DNA of 64,000 nt from Streptomyces sp. NBC_01296 (lineage in GTDB: Bacteria > Actinomycetota > Actinomycetes > Streptomycetales > Streptomycetaceae), in assembly GCF_035984415.1 (NCBI RefSeq), contig NZ_CP130721.1:1-64000 (forward strand), written 5' to 3'. How positions within the stretch are numbered: the stretch's first letter is position 1; the number at the start of each line of letters is the position of its first letter. Shown here piece after piece: positions 9,010-17,411 of this stretch. The translations under genes were made by a program, and so were the position numbers. The notes under the pieces were generated by a model. The model made no database searches, was not told the DNA's origin, and saw only the letters and a list, made by a program, of their open reading frames with translations.

Positions 9010-9279
9010 CTACTTCGGCACCTGGCTGTCGAAGGGTTCGTAGCGAGCGCCGGCCGCGGGCCAGGACCGGTCCGTGAACGGCGCCCGGTCGAGGCAGTCG
9101 AAGCAGCGCATCAGGAAGTCGGTGAAGGTCCCGTTGGTGCGATACCACTTCGCACACTCGCTGCCGATCACGAACCCGTCGAGGGTCCCCGGCCCGTACA
9201 CGGGCATGAAGGCCTTGTAGTCCGCGGGCACGGCCCTGGGGACCAGCGGAACAGTCAGTAACGCTAAGCACTTGATCAT
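9010..9279 (-). CDS. Hypothetical small protein
   Basis: The product is 89 aa. A short hydrophobic N-terminus (MIKCLALLTVPLVP) is followed by DYKAFMPVYGPGTLDGFVIGSECAKWYRTNGTFTDFLMRCFDCLDRAPF, with four Cys in all. No family was recognised. The start ATG overlaps the stop of a 53-codon ORF upstream (ATGA), suggesting coupled translation. The segment MPVYGPGTLDGFVIGSECA looks like real protein rather than a shadow, but the gene may be a fragment of a larger one. Confidence 0.45.
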   Translation of the reverse strand: MIKCLALLTVPLVPRAVPADYKAFMPVYGPGTLDGFVIGSECAKWYRTNGTFTDFLMRCFDCLDRAPFTDRSWPAAGARYEPFDSQVPK

Positions 9280-9437
9280 GGTTGTGAGCCGGGCGTTGGG
9301 CGGCGGCTTCCCCGGGCGCTGGGCGTTCCCGTCGGCGGGGCGAGCAACTCCAGCACCTGGTCGTTCGTCCCGTCGAGCACCTGCCGGGTGAGCCGTTCCA
9401 TCAGCTCCGGGTCGGTGCCGCTGCCCGACCTGGTCAT
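9276..9437 (-). CDS. Small hypothetical ORF upstream of the 89-aa protein
   Basis: This encodes 53 aa: MTRSGSGTDPELMERLTRQVLDG, then TNDQVLELLAPP and a Pro/Arg-rich tail. It is helical at the start, with no domain recognised. The stop overlaps the next ATG (ATGA). No clear ribosome-binding site was seen, so it may be the 5' remnant of a broken gene. Confidence 0.35.
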   Translation of the reverse strand: MTRSGSGTDPELMERLTRQVLDGTNDQVLELLAPPTGTPSARGSRRPTPGSQP

Positions 9438-9505
9438 TCGCGTGGGCGTGGGCCGGTCCTGGGCGGGTGCGGCGGCCGTGGGTGGGATTGGCTCGGCGGT
9501 TCGAG

Positions 9506-10105
9506 TCAGTCAGCCCGGAGCAGGGTGCGCAATTCTGTGGTGTCGATGATGTGGGCCCGTGGGGGGAAGACGCGATGGAGCAGGATGTTGTGGACTTCGG
9601 TGTCAGGGTCGGCGACGCCGTCGGACAGGACGTAGAGCTGGTAGTCGCGGTCGGCCGCGTCGATGACGGTAGACAGGACGACGCCGCTGGTACTGAAGCC
9701 GGAAACGACCAGAGTGGTGATCTCGCGCTCGCGTAGCTGCTCGTCGAGATCGGTGGTGGACATGCCGCCGTAGCGGATCTTCCGCACGATGATGTCGCCG
9801 TCCTGGGGCGCCAGGCGCTCGTGGACGGCGGTGGCAGGGTCCTCGTGGTGCATGAGGCGGTGCTGGGCCAGTGGGGCAAAGGACTTGCTGGTGGCCGGGA
9901 TCGCGTCCCAGTCGGCCTCGGTGAAGCCGACGCGGACGTAGGCGATGGTGCCGCCATTGGCGCGGATGTCGGCGATGGCACCTTCCATGCGGGCCAGCAG
10001 GGCTTCGCGGTCCCAGCCCTCGGGCAGTAGGGCCAGGGTCGCGGGCTGGTAGTCCATGACGAGTAGGGCGGTGCGCGCGGGATCGAGCGCGGGGGCAGTG
10101 CTCAC
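9506..10105 (-). CDS. Isochorismatase-family hydrolase (catalytic Cys replaced)
   Basis: The product is 199 aa with the cysteine-hydrolase fold: TALLVMDYQPATL carries the catalytic Asp (about residue 20), IIVRKIRYGGMS carries the Lys, and LVVSGFSTSGVVLSTVIDAADRDY is the nucleophile loop. In classical members that loop reads GvaTxxCV; here the Cys position is Val, so the usual mechanism is missing. Some YcaC-like relatives also differ here. The GTG at 10105 is chosen because AAGGAG lies 9 bases upstream; in-frame codons further up lack it. It lies downstream of the MFS gene in the same direction. Confidence 0.85.
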   Translation of the reverse strand: MSTAPALDPARTALLVMDYQPATLALLPEGWDREALLARMEGAIADIRANGGTIAYVRVGFTEADWDAIPATSKSFAPLAQHRLMHHEDPATAVHERLAPQDGDIIVRKIRYGGMSTTDLDEQLREREITTLVVSGFSTSGVVLSTVIDAADRDYQLYVLSDGVADPDTEVHNILLHRVFPPRAHIIDTTELRTLLRAD

Positions 10106-10325
10106 GCGAGTGTTCTCCTTGCTGATGGTGCTGGTCGGCGTCATGCCGACCGGTGGCTTCAGACGGAGGTCGAGCAGGGGCATTGCGCCTGCGGCTGTGA
10201 CCAGAACGTCCGGCAGTGCAGCTGGCGCGCCACCGAGTTGCTCATGGGCAGCCAGTGATTGGACGGGACGCGCATCGGCGGACCAGCCGCAGCCTGCTTT
10301 CGGACGGGTGGCGAGTTGCGGTGTG

Positions 10326-11576
10326 TCACATTGGGCTCCGGACCAGATCCTGCTCGTGGTGCGGTGTGTGGTCATGCCGCGGAAGCAGGAAGGGGGTGAT
10401 CAGCATGAGAAGACCGGCGACGGCGATCGCGGTGCGGGGGCCGGTAATGCCGGCCAGCAGGCCCCACAGCCCGGTCATGGCCGCGACAGTTGCCTTGCTG
10501 GTCACCGACCACGCCGACAGGGTGCGGGCGATCCGGTCCGTCGGTGTCCGGTCGAGCCGGTAGGTGGCGAACACCGGATTGAACACGCCCATGCAGGTGA
10601 TCAGTCCGAACTCGACCACGATGACCAGCACGAGCCCGACCACGTCCGGCCGGACGAAGGCCAGACCGATCGACCAGCACGCCCGCAGCGTCCCGGCGGT
10701 GAGCATGACCCTGTGCCGTCCGAACCGGGAGACGAGCCGCCGGGCCAGCCGTGCGCCGATGATGCCGCCGACGCAGGGCAGGCCGAACGCGAGGCCGTAC
10801 TGCCAGGGGGCGAACCCGAGCGGGCCGAGCATGAGCACGGCGAGCAGCGGCAGGGTTGCCATGATCAGGCCGCTGACCAGGACCGTGTTGAAGAACATGG
10901 GACGCAGTGCCGGGTGGGCCAGGATGAACCGCCACCCTTCGAGCAGATCGCCGGGGCGGAGCCGCGCCCTCTCGGCGCCGGTGCGCACAGGGCGCGGCTC
11001 GCTGCCGCCGATCACACGGATCCCCACGGCCGAGAGCAGATAGCTGACCGCATCGGCCATCACGGTCGTCACCGGTCCGAACAGCCCGATCGCGGCCGTG
11101 CCGGCCGGCGGTCCGAGCACAGTGGCGGTCCAGTTCGTGGACTCCAACCGCCCGTTCGCGACGAGCAGGTCCTCCGCCGGCACGAGCGCCTTCAGGTACG
11201 CGCCACTGGCCGCGCTGAAGGCGATGTCGGCCGCGCCCACGACGACGGACACCACCAGCAGCTGGGCGAAACTGAGCAGACCGAGTGCGTACGCGGCGGG
11301 GACACTCATCAGCGCCACGAACCGGGTCAGGTCCATCGCGACCATCACCGGCCGCTTGCGGCGAAACTCCACCCACGGTCCGAGCGGCACCGCTACCGCG
11401 GCCCCCACCGCAAGCCCCGTGGCTGCCAGCACCGACACCTGGATCGGCCCGGCGTGCAGCACGAGGATCGCGATCAGAGCGAACGCGTCGAACGCGAGCC
11501 GCGTGCCGAACGTACTGACCCCATACGCCGCCCACAGCCACCCGAACTGCTGGCCCAAAGGTCTCCTGCCCACCAT
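10326..11576 (-). CDS. MFS transporter
   Basis: The product is 416 aa with about 11-12 hydrophobic helices, starting FGWLWAAYGVSTFGTRLAFDAFALIAILVLHAG. The MFS loop 2-3 region reads GPWVEFRRKRPVMVAMD, with the basic cluster typical of drug/metabolite exporters; a second basic loop (ARRLVSRFGRHRVMLTAG) follows the central gap. It is divergent from a LysR gene 136 bases away, a common regulator-exporter arrangement, so it is probably controlled by that protein. The substrate is unknown. AGGGGG lies upstream of the ATG. Confidence 0.88.
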   Translation of the reverse strand: MVGRRPLGQQFGWLWAAYGVSTFGTRLAFDAFALIAILVLHAGPIQVSVLAATGLAVGAAVAVPLGPWVEFRRKRPVMVAMDLTRFVALMSVPAAYALGLLSFAQLLVVSVVVGAADIAFSAASGAYLKALVPAEDLLVANGRLESTNWTATVLGPPAGTAAIGLFGPVTTVMADAVSYLLSAVGIRVIGGSEPRPVRTGAERARLRPGDLLEGWRFILAHPALRPMFFNTVLVSGLIMATLPLLAVLMLGPLGFAPWQYGLAFGLPCVGGIIGARLARRLVSRFGRHRVMLTAGTLRACWSIGLAFVRPDVVGLVLVIVVEFGLITCMGVFNPVFATYRLDRTPTDRIARTLSAWSVTSKATVAAMTGLWGLLAGITGPRTAIAVAGLLMLITPFLLPRHDHTPHHEQDLVRSPM

Positions 11577-11712
11577 GTTCAGCGCCCCCTTGATGTCTCA
11601 CCTGAACAAACTGACGTTGACCAGTGAGAGCTAAGCGAGCAGGACAGCACCAGGTCAAACAACCAATCCGTCAGCGTTCCACAACCATGCGTTGTGCATT
11701 AACGTGCTTCGC

Positions 11713-12645
11713 GTGGATCTCGAAGCCGTACGTACCTTCGTCGCCGTCGCAGACGCGGGCCAGTTCCAGGAAGCCGCCGCCGACCTGTCGATCACCCAGC
11801 AGGCCGTCTCCAAGCGCATCGCCGTATTGGAGAAGAACCTCGGTGTGAGGCTCTTCATCCGCGCGGCGCGCGGCGCCGAGCTCACCATCGATGGGCAGGC
11901 GTTCCTACCCCACGCGCGCGAGCTGCTGCGTGTCGCCGAGCGCGCGGTCGCGTCCGTGCTCACCGGCCACCGGCCGCTGCGCGTCGACGTGATCAACTCG
12001 CGCGGCGCGGCGTCGGGCTTGATGCGCGGCTTCCACCGCGCACACCCCGAAATCGACCTCGACGTGCTGATGCTGTTCGACATCGACACGGCCGTCGCCG
12101 CCATCCGGTCCGGTGCGATTGACGCGTCCTTCCGCGCCGTCGCCGCGCCCGGCCGGCCCCTTCCCGAGGACATCGAGTCCGTCCGGGTGCTCGACGAGCC
12201 ACTCCAGCTGCTCACCGGCCCTGCCCACGGACTGGCGCGCGCCCGGTCAGTGACCCTCGCTCAGCTCGCCGGGCACCGGATCTGGATGCCCGGCATCGCA
12301 CCCGGCACCGAGTGGGCCGCCTACTACGAAGACCTCGTCGCCGAGTTCGGCCTCACCATCGAGGCGACCGGCCCCAACTTCGGCTCCGACGCGCTCCTCG
12401 ACACCATCGCCGACACCCCGGCCCTGGCCACCTTCATGGGCGAGCACACCCGCCTCATCTGGCCCGCCGACCACGGCCTGCGCCGTATCCCGGTGACCGA
12501 CCCGACGCCCGTCTACCCGCACTCACTGATCTGGCGCCGCGATAGCCCACACCCCGCACTCACCACACTCCGCAACTACCTCAGCTCCACACAGCCCGAC
12601 CGCCCCGACAGCGAGACTTGGACACCCACATGGACACAGCGGTAA
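11713..12645 (+). CDS. LysR-family transcriptional regulator
   Basis: The product is about 310 aa. The N-terminal winged HTH (DLEAVRTFVAVADAGQFQEAAADLSITQQAVSKRIAVLEKNLGVRLFIR) is the LysR signature, and the remaining ~220 residues form the periplasmic-binding-like effector domain (PLRVDVINSRGAASGLMRGFHRAHPEIDLDVL). GTG at 11713 gives the usual DLEAVRTF start; in-frame codons at 11692 and 11704 are alternatives. It is divergent from the MFS gene 10326-11576 and is the likely regulator of that exporter and of itself. A Tn3 remnant follows immediately downstream. Confidence 0.88.
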   Translation: MDLEAVRTFVAVADAGQFQEAAADLSITQQAVSKRIAVLEKNLGVRLFIRAARGAELTIDGQAFLPHARELLRVAERAVASVLTGHRPLRVDVINSRGAASGLMRGFHRAHPEIDLDVLMLFDIDTAVAAIRSGAIDASFRAVAAPGRPLPEDIESVRVLDEPLQLLTGPAHGLARARSVTLAQLAGHRIWMPGIAPGTEWAAYYEDLVAEFGLTIEATGPNFGSDALLDTIADTPALATFMGEHTRLIWPADHGLRRIPVTDPTPVYPHSLIWRRDSPHPALTTLRNYLSSTQPDRPDSETWTPTWTQR

Positions 12646-12691
12646 GCAACACCGCGTCAACCATCGGCAACGACCTCGTGAGCCGCAACAG

Positions 12692-13050
12692 CTAGTCCTC
12701 CGTCCCCTCGTCGTCATCGTCGAGTCCGACTGTGTCCGGATCGCGCAACGGACGCAGGCCGCCGCCGACCGGGATGGAGGCGGTGAAGCTATAGCGGCCC
12801 AGGACGTTGAGGTTCTTGTGCTTGAGCGGGGACAGCCGCGCGATGTCCTCGTCGCGGATCCCGTGGCCCTCGGCGCGGAGCTGGGTGACCGCGGCGTCGA
12901 TGCACCGGGTGGTCCAGAGAACCACGGCGTTCAGGACCAGGCCGAGTGAGCCGAGCTGGTCCTCCATCCCGTCCCGGTACGCCTGGTGGATGGTGCCCTT
13001 CTTGCCGTGGCAGATGTCGCGGGCCAGCTTGTGCCGGGACTCCTGGACGG
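12692..13050 (-). pseudogene. 3' fragment of a Tn3-family transposase
   Basis: About 120 C-terminal residues of a Tn3 DDE transposase remain: VQESRHKLARDICHGKKG, then EDQLGSLGLVLNAVVLW and RLSPLKHKNLNVLGRYSF, ending with a natural TAG at 12692. Roughly 850 N-terminal residues of a normal ~1000-aa enzyme, including most catalytic residues, are missing. Homology stops near 13050, where the plus strand begins to read an ABC ATPase. This marks a past insertion and deletion. No inverted terminal repeat was identified. Confidence 0.85.
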
Positions 13051-13275
13051 TGACCCGCCGGTGCTGATGTTCGACGAACCGGTCAACGGCCTGGACCCGG
13101 AGGGCGTGCGATGGGTACGCGGGCTGTTTCGGAACCTGGCCGCCGAGGGACGCACGGTGCTCGTCTCCAGCCATCTGATGAGCGAGATGGAGAACACCTC
13201 CGAGCACCTCGTGGTGATCGGCCGGGGCGAGCTGATCGCGCACGACGGGGCGGGCGAACTCCGCCGAGCCGAGCC
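13048..13275 (+). pseudogene. Internal fragment of an ABC transporter ATPase
   Basis: The plus strand reads GDPPVLMFDEPVNGLDPEGV (Walker B and D-loop), RWVRGLFRNLAAEGRTVLVSSHLMSEME (H-loop His) and HLVVIGRGELIAHDG. This is the C-terminal half of an ABC-2 exporter ATPase. The N-terminal half with Walker A and the signature motif is absent, and the reading degenerates after about 13275. It abuts the Tn3 fragment with no gap. Confidence 0.8.
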
Positions 13276-13732
13276 GACCGGGGCCACCCGGCCAAGCCTC
13301 ACCACCTGGCCGAAGGCGGCACGGCCGCGTCGAGGCGCACCGCGGCCCAGTCCGGGCAGCCGAGCGGGACGTGCCGGTCGGAGGGACCGCAGGAGCCACT
13401 GCCGTCCCAGGGGCAGGGACACCAGCGGTGAGTTCACCGCCTCGCAGACACCGAGCGGGCCAGGGCGGCTGTCCTCCTTCCGGACGGCGCGGCGTGCCCA
13501 CGACGTGTTCGGCAAGCGGCCGCCCTCCCCCACCGCAATGCGGCGGGGGAGGGCGATCACAAGCATCTGCCCGTCGAGGGGGACCTGGAAGGGGAACTGG
13601 TCACCCCGTGGGGTGACATGGTTCGTCGACTGTGCTCACAACGTGATCAAAGGCGCGGAGACGGGGCCTCCGCCGCCGAAGTGAGCCGCTGCGTGGATGG
13701 GCGGATGCGCTGCGCAGAGTGCTGTCGGTGAG
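13276..13732. other. Non-coding junction region with one hairpin
   Basis: No supported gene follows the ABC fragment. A 35-base imperfect palindrome at 13521-13555 (CCCTCCCCC/GGGGGAGGG stem around CCGC/GCGG) could be an old terminator. A small dyad occurs near 13600-13620. Composition is high-GC without coherent reading. Confidence 0.4.
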
Positions 13733-13822
13733 CTGGGCTGGGCTGGGCTGGGCTGGGCTGGGCTGGGCTGGGCTGGGCTGGGCTGGGCTGGGCTGGGCTG
13801 GGCTGGGCTGGGCTGGGCTGGG
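13733..13822. repeat. Pentanucleotide tandem repeat (CTGGG)n
   Basis: About 18 uninterrupted copies of CTGGG run from 13733 to 13822, ending right at the stop codon of the protease gene on the minus strand (stop 13823-13825). The purity suggests recent expansion by slippage. On the minus strand the run is CCCAG repeats directly 3' of the coding region. Confidence 0.95.
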
Positions 13823-14728
13823 TCAGCTTGCCAGTCGGGCGAGGGCCAGCTCGTGAGCGCGGTCGAGGGAGTCAGCAGCAGCGCAAGGGACGTTCGGCTG
13901 CACGCCGGTGCCTTCCCAGTTCGTGCCGGAGACGGGGTTGATGGCGCGGCCGAACGGGATGGTGGCTTCCAGGTGTGGGTGCACCGTCCAGCCCTGGCAC
14001 GGATGTGCGCCGCCGCGAGTACGCTCACCGACAACTACGGCGCGGCCGAGCTGCTGGAGGTCGTACGCCAGCTCCTCAGCGGCGGAGAAGCTGGTGTCGC
14101 TGGTCAGCACGTACAACGGCTTGCTGCCGCCGAAGCGGGCGCCGGGAACGTGCGGGAGGCTCCAGGACTGCTCACTGCGCTCTCCGCCACGCCAGGACAT
14201 GGTGTTGAGATGGGTGCGCTCGTCCAGGAGGTAACTGCAGACGAAGGCGACCGTGTCCGGGTCGCCGCCTCGGTTGGCACGCAGGTCCACGATCAGGGCC
14301 TGGGCGCGGGAGGCCAGGGTGAGCGCGGCGCCCAGCGGTTCGGCGGCCCACTCCAGCGGAAACAGCATCGGTGCCAGCTCCACAACGGCGACCCCTCCGT
14401 CGAGCAACTGGACCCGGGGCGCACCGCCGAGCGAGGTGTCGAAGTCCCGGCGCATGGCCTCGAGGGTTGCCGCCCCCCGCTTCGGGGGGACCGGGTCGGT
14501 GTGGTGCTTCAGTCTCAGGTGCCGGTCGCCGTTGACGGACTGCAGGTCCGCGGTGACCAGACGGGCCAGTTCCTCTGCGCCGTCCACGTCATAGGCGCCC
14601 TCGGCGAGGCGTTGTTGCAGCAGGCCGGCGAGCTGCTCGGCTATCTCCGGGAAAACGTAGTGCTCGGTCAGCAGCTGGGCTGTCTCGTCGATGACAGCGG
14701 CAGGCAGAAGCTTCGTCACAGTCGTCAT
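13823..14728 (-). CDS. S41-family (tail-specific/IRBP-like) peptidase
   Basis: The product is 301 aa with no signal peptide. The N-terminal helical region (LPAAVIDETAQLLTEHYVFPEIAEQLAGLL) matches the IRBP-type lead of this family. The S41 core has QALIVDLRANRGGDPDTVAFVCSYLL, PLYVLTSDTSFSAAEELAYDL with the nucleophile Ser region, and VVGERTRGGAHP in the later catalytic loop. Members cleave C-terminal or unstructured peptides. The gene is monocistronic and its stop codon touches the CTGGG repeat. Confidence 0.85.
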   Translation of the reverse strand: MTTVTKLLPAAVIDETAQLLTEHYVFPEIAEQLAGLLQQRLAEGAYDVDGAEELARLVTADLQSVNGDRHLRLKHHTDPVPPKRGAATLEAMRRDFDTSLGGAPRVQLLDGGVAVVELAPMLFPLEWAAEPLGAALTLASRAQALIVDLRANRGGDPDTVAFVCSYLLDERTHLNTMSWRGGERSEQSWSLPHVPGARFGGSKPLYVLTSDTSFSAAEELAYDLQQLGRAVVVGERTRGGAHPCQGWTVHPHLEATIPFGRAINPVSGTNWEGTGVQPNVPCAAADSLDRAHELALARLAS

Positions 14729-15139
14729 AGCAGGGAGTAGAACACCACCCCTTGCAGCGTCAAAGTTTAGACACTCCGGGATGGTCCCGCGCCGTCAAGG
14801 CTGTTGCTGATCGTGCTGGAGTCCCGCCCCGCCCGAGCCGCTTCTCCAACTCGTACCGTCCCGCGATCAGCTCTCCGCGCTCCACCCGCCACCCCCGATG
14901 ACGAAGCCATGTCGGCGCTCAGCGCAGGGGAATGGGGGTCAGCCGCAAGGAGGAGTGGGGTCGGCAACGGGTGTGCCTGAGCGGTGTAGTTGGCCCGTCC
15001 GGCCAACTGAACCGCTCATGCCGCGCGTGTTCGATGCCAGGAGCCCCGGATGAGGCGGCAGCCGGCCACCGCGTCCGTGCCCGTGCCCGATCGTCGGCCC
15101 CTCGCCGACGCGTAGGGCGAGGGTGAGCGCAGTCAGGGG
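14729..15139. other. Intergenic, no supported gene
   Basis: About 410 bases between two minus-strand genes. No ORF with acceptable composition and no recognisable remnant was found. It holds the upstream region of the protease gene at its left edge. Confidence 0.45.
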
Positions 15140-15748
15140 TCAGGGGCCGTCCGCCTCGGTGCGGGAATCCTCGAGGAACGGGCGGAGGGCTCCGAGCAGG
15201 GCGCCGACGCAGGTGTCGCGCAGAACCGTGCGCGTACAGGTCTGCGCGGTGAGCCAGTCCAGACAGAGCACCCGGACGAACACCAACCAGCTCTTGAGGA
15301 CGGCTGCCACGGCTGCCCGGGCGGAGTCGTCCGCGAGCGGGAGGACGTCGAGGAGTCTGGCCCGCAGGACGTCCAGCTCGCTGTCGATGATCGTCTGGAC
15401 TACCGGGTCGCCCGCGAGGACGCGGTTCGCCGCGAGGACGGTGTTGCGGTGGGCGATGAAGTAGTCGAGGTGGACGTCGAGCCCTTCTTCGAGCTGGCCG
15501 AGCATGTCGCCGGGCCGGTCGAGGGGGACCTTTTCCAGCAGCCGGTCGGACGCCTGCCGGTAGACGGCCGCGAAGAGCTCCTGCTTGCCGGCGAAGTGGC
15601 GGTAGAGCAGGGCGCGGGAGACTCCGGCCCGCTCGGCGACGTCTTCCATCAGTACCTCCTCGTAGGGGTGCTGCGCGAAGAGCTGCGCGCCGACGGAGAG
15701 GAGCTGGGCGCGGCGTTCGTCGGGACCGAGCCGTCGGCGGGGAGGCAT
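15140..15748 (-). CDS. TetR-family repressor
   Basis: The product is about 202 aa. The N-terminal HTH reads RRAQLLSVGAQLFAQHPYEEVLMEDVAERAGVSRALLYRHFAGKQELFAAVYRQ, the canonical TetR form, and the rest is a helical ligand-binding and dimer domain. The start is taken at 15748 (MPPRRRLGP); 15757 is also possible. It is divergent from the DUF4345 membrane gene, with palindromic boxes between, so it probably represses that gene and itself. The ligand is unknown. Confidence 0.88.
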   Translation of the reverse strand: MPPRRRLGPDERRAQLLSVGAQLFAQHPYEEVLMEDVAERAGVSRALLYRHFAGKQELFAAVYRQASDRLLEKVPLDRPGDMLGQLEEGLDVHLDYFIAHRNTVLAANRVLAGDPVVQTIIDSELDVLRARLLDVLPLADDSARAAVAAVLKSWLVFVRVLCLDWLTAQTCTRTVLRDTCVGALLGALRPFLEDSRTEADGP

Positions 15749-15765
15749 GCAACGCATCTTACTTG

Positions 15766-15808
15766 ACACGCGTCTACTAGTGGCGCCTACTGGTAGACAC
15801 ACGTCTAC
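15766..15808. promoter_or_regulatory. Probable TetR operator
   Basis: The divergent intergenic region has a perfect dyad GTAGAC-N4-GTCTAC at 15793-15808 and an additional GTCTAC at 15772-15777, which pairs with GTAGAC at 15793. Position and symmetry fit an operator for the adjacent TetR protein controlling both directions. Binding is inferred. Confidence 0.6.
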
Positions 15809-15832
15809 TTACCGGTGGTGGGAGGTCGGGGC

Positions 15833-16252
15833 ATGGCCAGGACTCTGAAGTGGCTCGTGGTGGCGATGGGCGTCTCGTGCGTGGCGATCGGGCTCGGACA
15901 CGTGCTGCTCGGGAACGCGGCGATACCCGGCGCGGGCTCGGCCGGGGTGACCGTCGACAGCCTCGGCCGGTTCCTGGGCGCAACGTTCGCGGGCTACGGA
16001 CTCGCCTGGATCTGGGCGGCCCGCCAGTCGCCGATCCCGGCGAGCGCGATCCGGTGGCTGGCCGGAGTATTCCTGCTGGGGGCGGCCGGGCGCCTGCTGT
16101 CGCTCGCCTTGTACGGATGGCCGCACAAATTCCAGGTGGCGCTGACCGTCCTCGAACTGGTCCTGCCGCCGCTGTACTTCTGGCTCGCCGACGCCGACGA
16201 GAAAGCCCATCACGCCGCCCGGATCCAGCTCCCGGACCCGGACCCGGCCTAG
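15833..16252 (+). CDS. DUF4345 family membrane protein
   Basis: The product is 139 aa with four hydrophobic helices (LKWLVVAMGVSCVAIGLGHVLLG; LGATFAGYGLAWIWAA; WLAGVFLLGAAGRLLSLAL; ALTVLELVLPPLYFWLA). The order and the FLGATFAGYGLAWIWAAR motif match the small four-helix DUF4345 family, whose role is unknown. GGAGG lies 8 bases before the ATG. It is divergent from the TetR gene and convergent, with a few bases of overlap, to the oxidoreductase gene, hence likely TetR-controlled. Confidence 0.8.
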   Translation: MARTLKWLVVAMGVSCVAIGLGHVLLGNAAIPGAGSAGVTVDSLGRFLGATFAGYGLAWIWAARQSPIPASAIRWLAGVFLLGAAGRLLSLALYGWPHKFQVALTVLELVLPPLYFWLADADEKAHHAARIQLPDPDPA

Positions 16253-17358
16253 GCGCCGAGCACGGGGTAGTCGGTGTAGCCCTCCGGGCCCTGTACGTGC
16301 ATCAGGAACTCCGGACGGAGCTCGTTGAGCGGCGCGTCCGTGCGCAGCCGTTCCACGAAGTCGGGGTTGGCGAGGAAGCCTCGGCCGAGCGACACGAGGT
16401 CGGCGCCCTCGGACAGCAGGCGTTCGGCCCGACTCTTGCCGCCGTCGGCCGCGACCTCCTCGCGGGACAGCGCCGGGTTGGCGATCAGGGTGCCGGGCCA
16501 GTCGCGGCGGATCTGGGCGAAGCCGGGCCGGTCGGGGTCGGCGTGGACCTGGTGCAGGTAGGCCGGCGTCAGGTCGGCCAGGGCCTTGACCAGTGCCGGG
16601 TAGATCTCCTCGGTGTCGCCCTCCTCGATCCCGTTGACGCTCACTCCGGGCGAGATGCGTACGCCGACCCGCTCCGGGCCGATGGCCGCTGCGACGGCCC
16701 GGACCACCTCGACGGTGAAGCGGATGCGGTTCTCGACGGAGCCGCCCCATTCGTCGGTACGGCGGTTGGTGTTGCGGGAGAGGAACTGGTGCAGGAGGTG
16801 GCCGTTGGCGGAGTGCACCTCCACCCCGGCGAAGCCCGCCTCGACGGCGCCACGGGCCGCGCTCGCGAAGTCGGCGATCGTGGACCGGATGTCCTCGGCG
16901 GTCATCTCGCGCGGTACGACGCCGTCCCGGAGACCGCCGGGGGTGTGCAGCTGCTCGGGGAACGCCACCGCGGACGGGGCGAGCGGCACGTACCCGCTGG
17001 TCTCGGGGTGGCCGACCCGGCCGCCGTGCTGGAGTTGGAGGAACATCCCCCCGCCACCGGCGGCCCGCACGGCCTCGGTGACCCGGCGCCAGCCGGCGAT
17101 CTGCGTCGGCGTGTGGATGCCGGGGATGTGCGGGTAGGTCTGCCCGACGGCGTTCGGGGTGCTGGCCTCGGCGATGATCAGGCCGGCCGAGGCGCGCTGC
17201 GCGTAGTACGTGGCCATGAGTTCGCCGGGGACTCCGTCGGCTCCGGCGCGGTTGCGGGTCAGCGGGGCCATCACCAGGCGGTTGGGCAGTTCCAGGCTGC
17301 CGAGGCGGGCGGATTCGAAGAAGCGGGATGCGGCGGGACCGTGCTGTGTCTGCGTCAT
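16249..17358 (-). CDS. Old Yellow Enzyme-type NADH:flavin oxidoreductase (alkene reductase)
   Basis: The product is 369 aa with the FMN-binding TIM-barrel of the OYE family: LPNRLVMAPLTRNRA, FLQLQHGGRVGHPE, VEVHSANGHLLHQFLS with substrate-binding His and Asn, TDEWGGSVENRIRF, and C-terminal LVSLGRGFLANPDFVERL. These enzymes reduce activated C=C bonds of enals, enones and nitro compounds with NAD(P)H in the cytosol. It is divergent from a MerR gene, with a dyad between, consistent with induction by a reactive electrophile. Length is normal for the family. Confidence 0.92.
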   Translation of the reverse strand: MTQTQHGPAASRFFESARLGSLELPNRLVMAPLTRNRAGADGVPGELMATYYAQRASAGLIIAEASTPNAVGQTYPHIPGIHTPTQIAGWRRVTEAVRAAGGGGMFLQLQHGGRVGHPETSGYVPLAPSAVAFPEQLHTPGGLRDGVVPREMTAEDIRSTIADFASAARGAVEAGFAGVEVHSANGHLLHQFLSRNTNRRTDEWGGSVENRIRFTVEVVRAVAAAIGPERVGVRISPGVSVNGIEEGDTEEIYPALVKALADLTPAYLHQVHADPDRPGFAQIRRDWPGTLIANPALSREEVAADGGKSRAERLLSEGADLVSLGRGFLANPDFVERLRTDAPLNELRPEFLMHVQGPEGYTDYPVLGA

Positions 17359-17376
17359 GCCGGTACCGTAAAAGCT

Positions 17377-17391
17377 GACATTGATGTCAGA
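17377..17391. promoter_or_regulatory. Probable MerR operator
   Basis: A perfect dyad TGACAT-TG-ATGTCA lies between the divergent oxidoreductase and MerR starts. MerR proteins bind such short dyads within a stretched promoter spacer. The placement suggests control of one or both genes. Confidence 0.6.
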
Positions 17392-17411
17392 TTCAAGAGC
17401 TGGGGTGGGGC

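Noticed and set aside
13733..13822. The CTGGG run as a coding repeat of a plus-strand ORF (13697-14740)
   Set aside because: The plus ORF is antisense to the S41 peptidase gene, and its GWAGLGWA repeat is only the translation of the pentamer.
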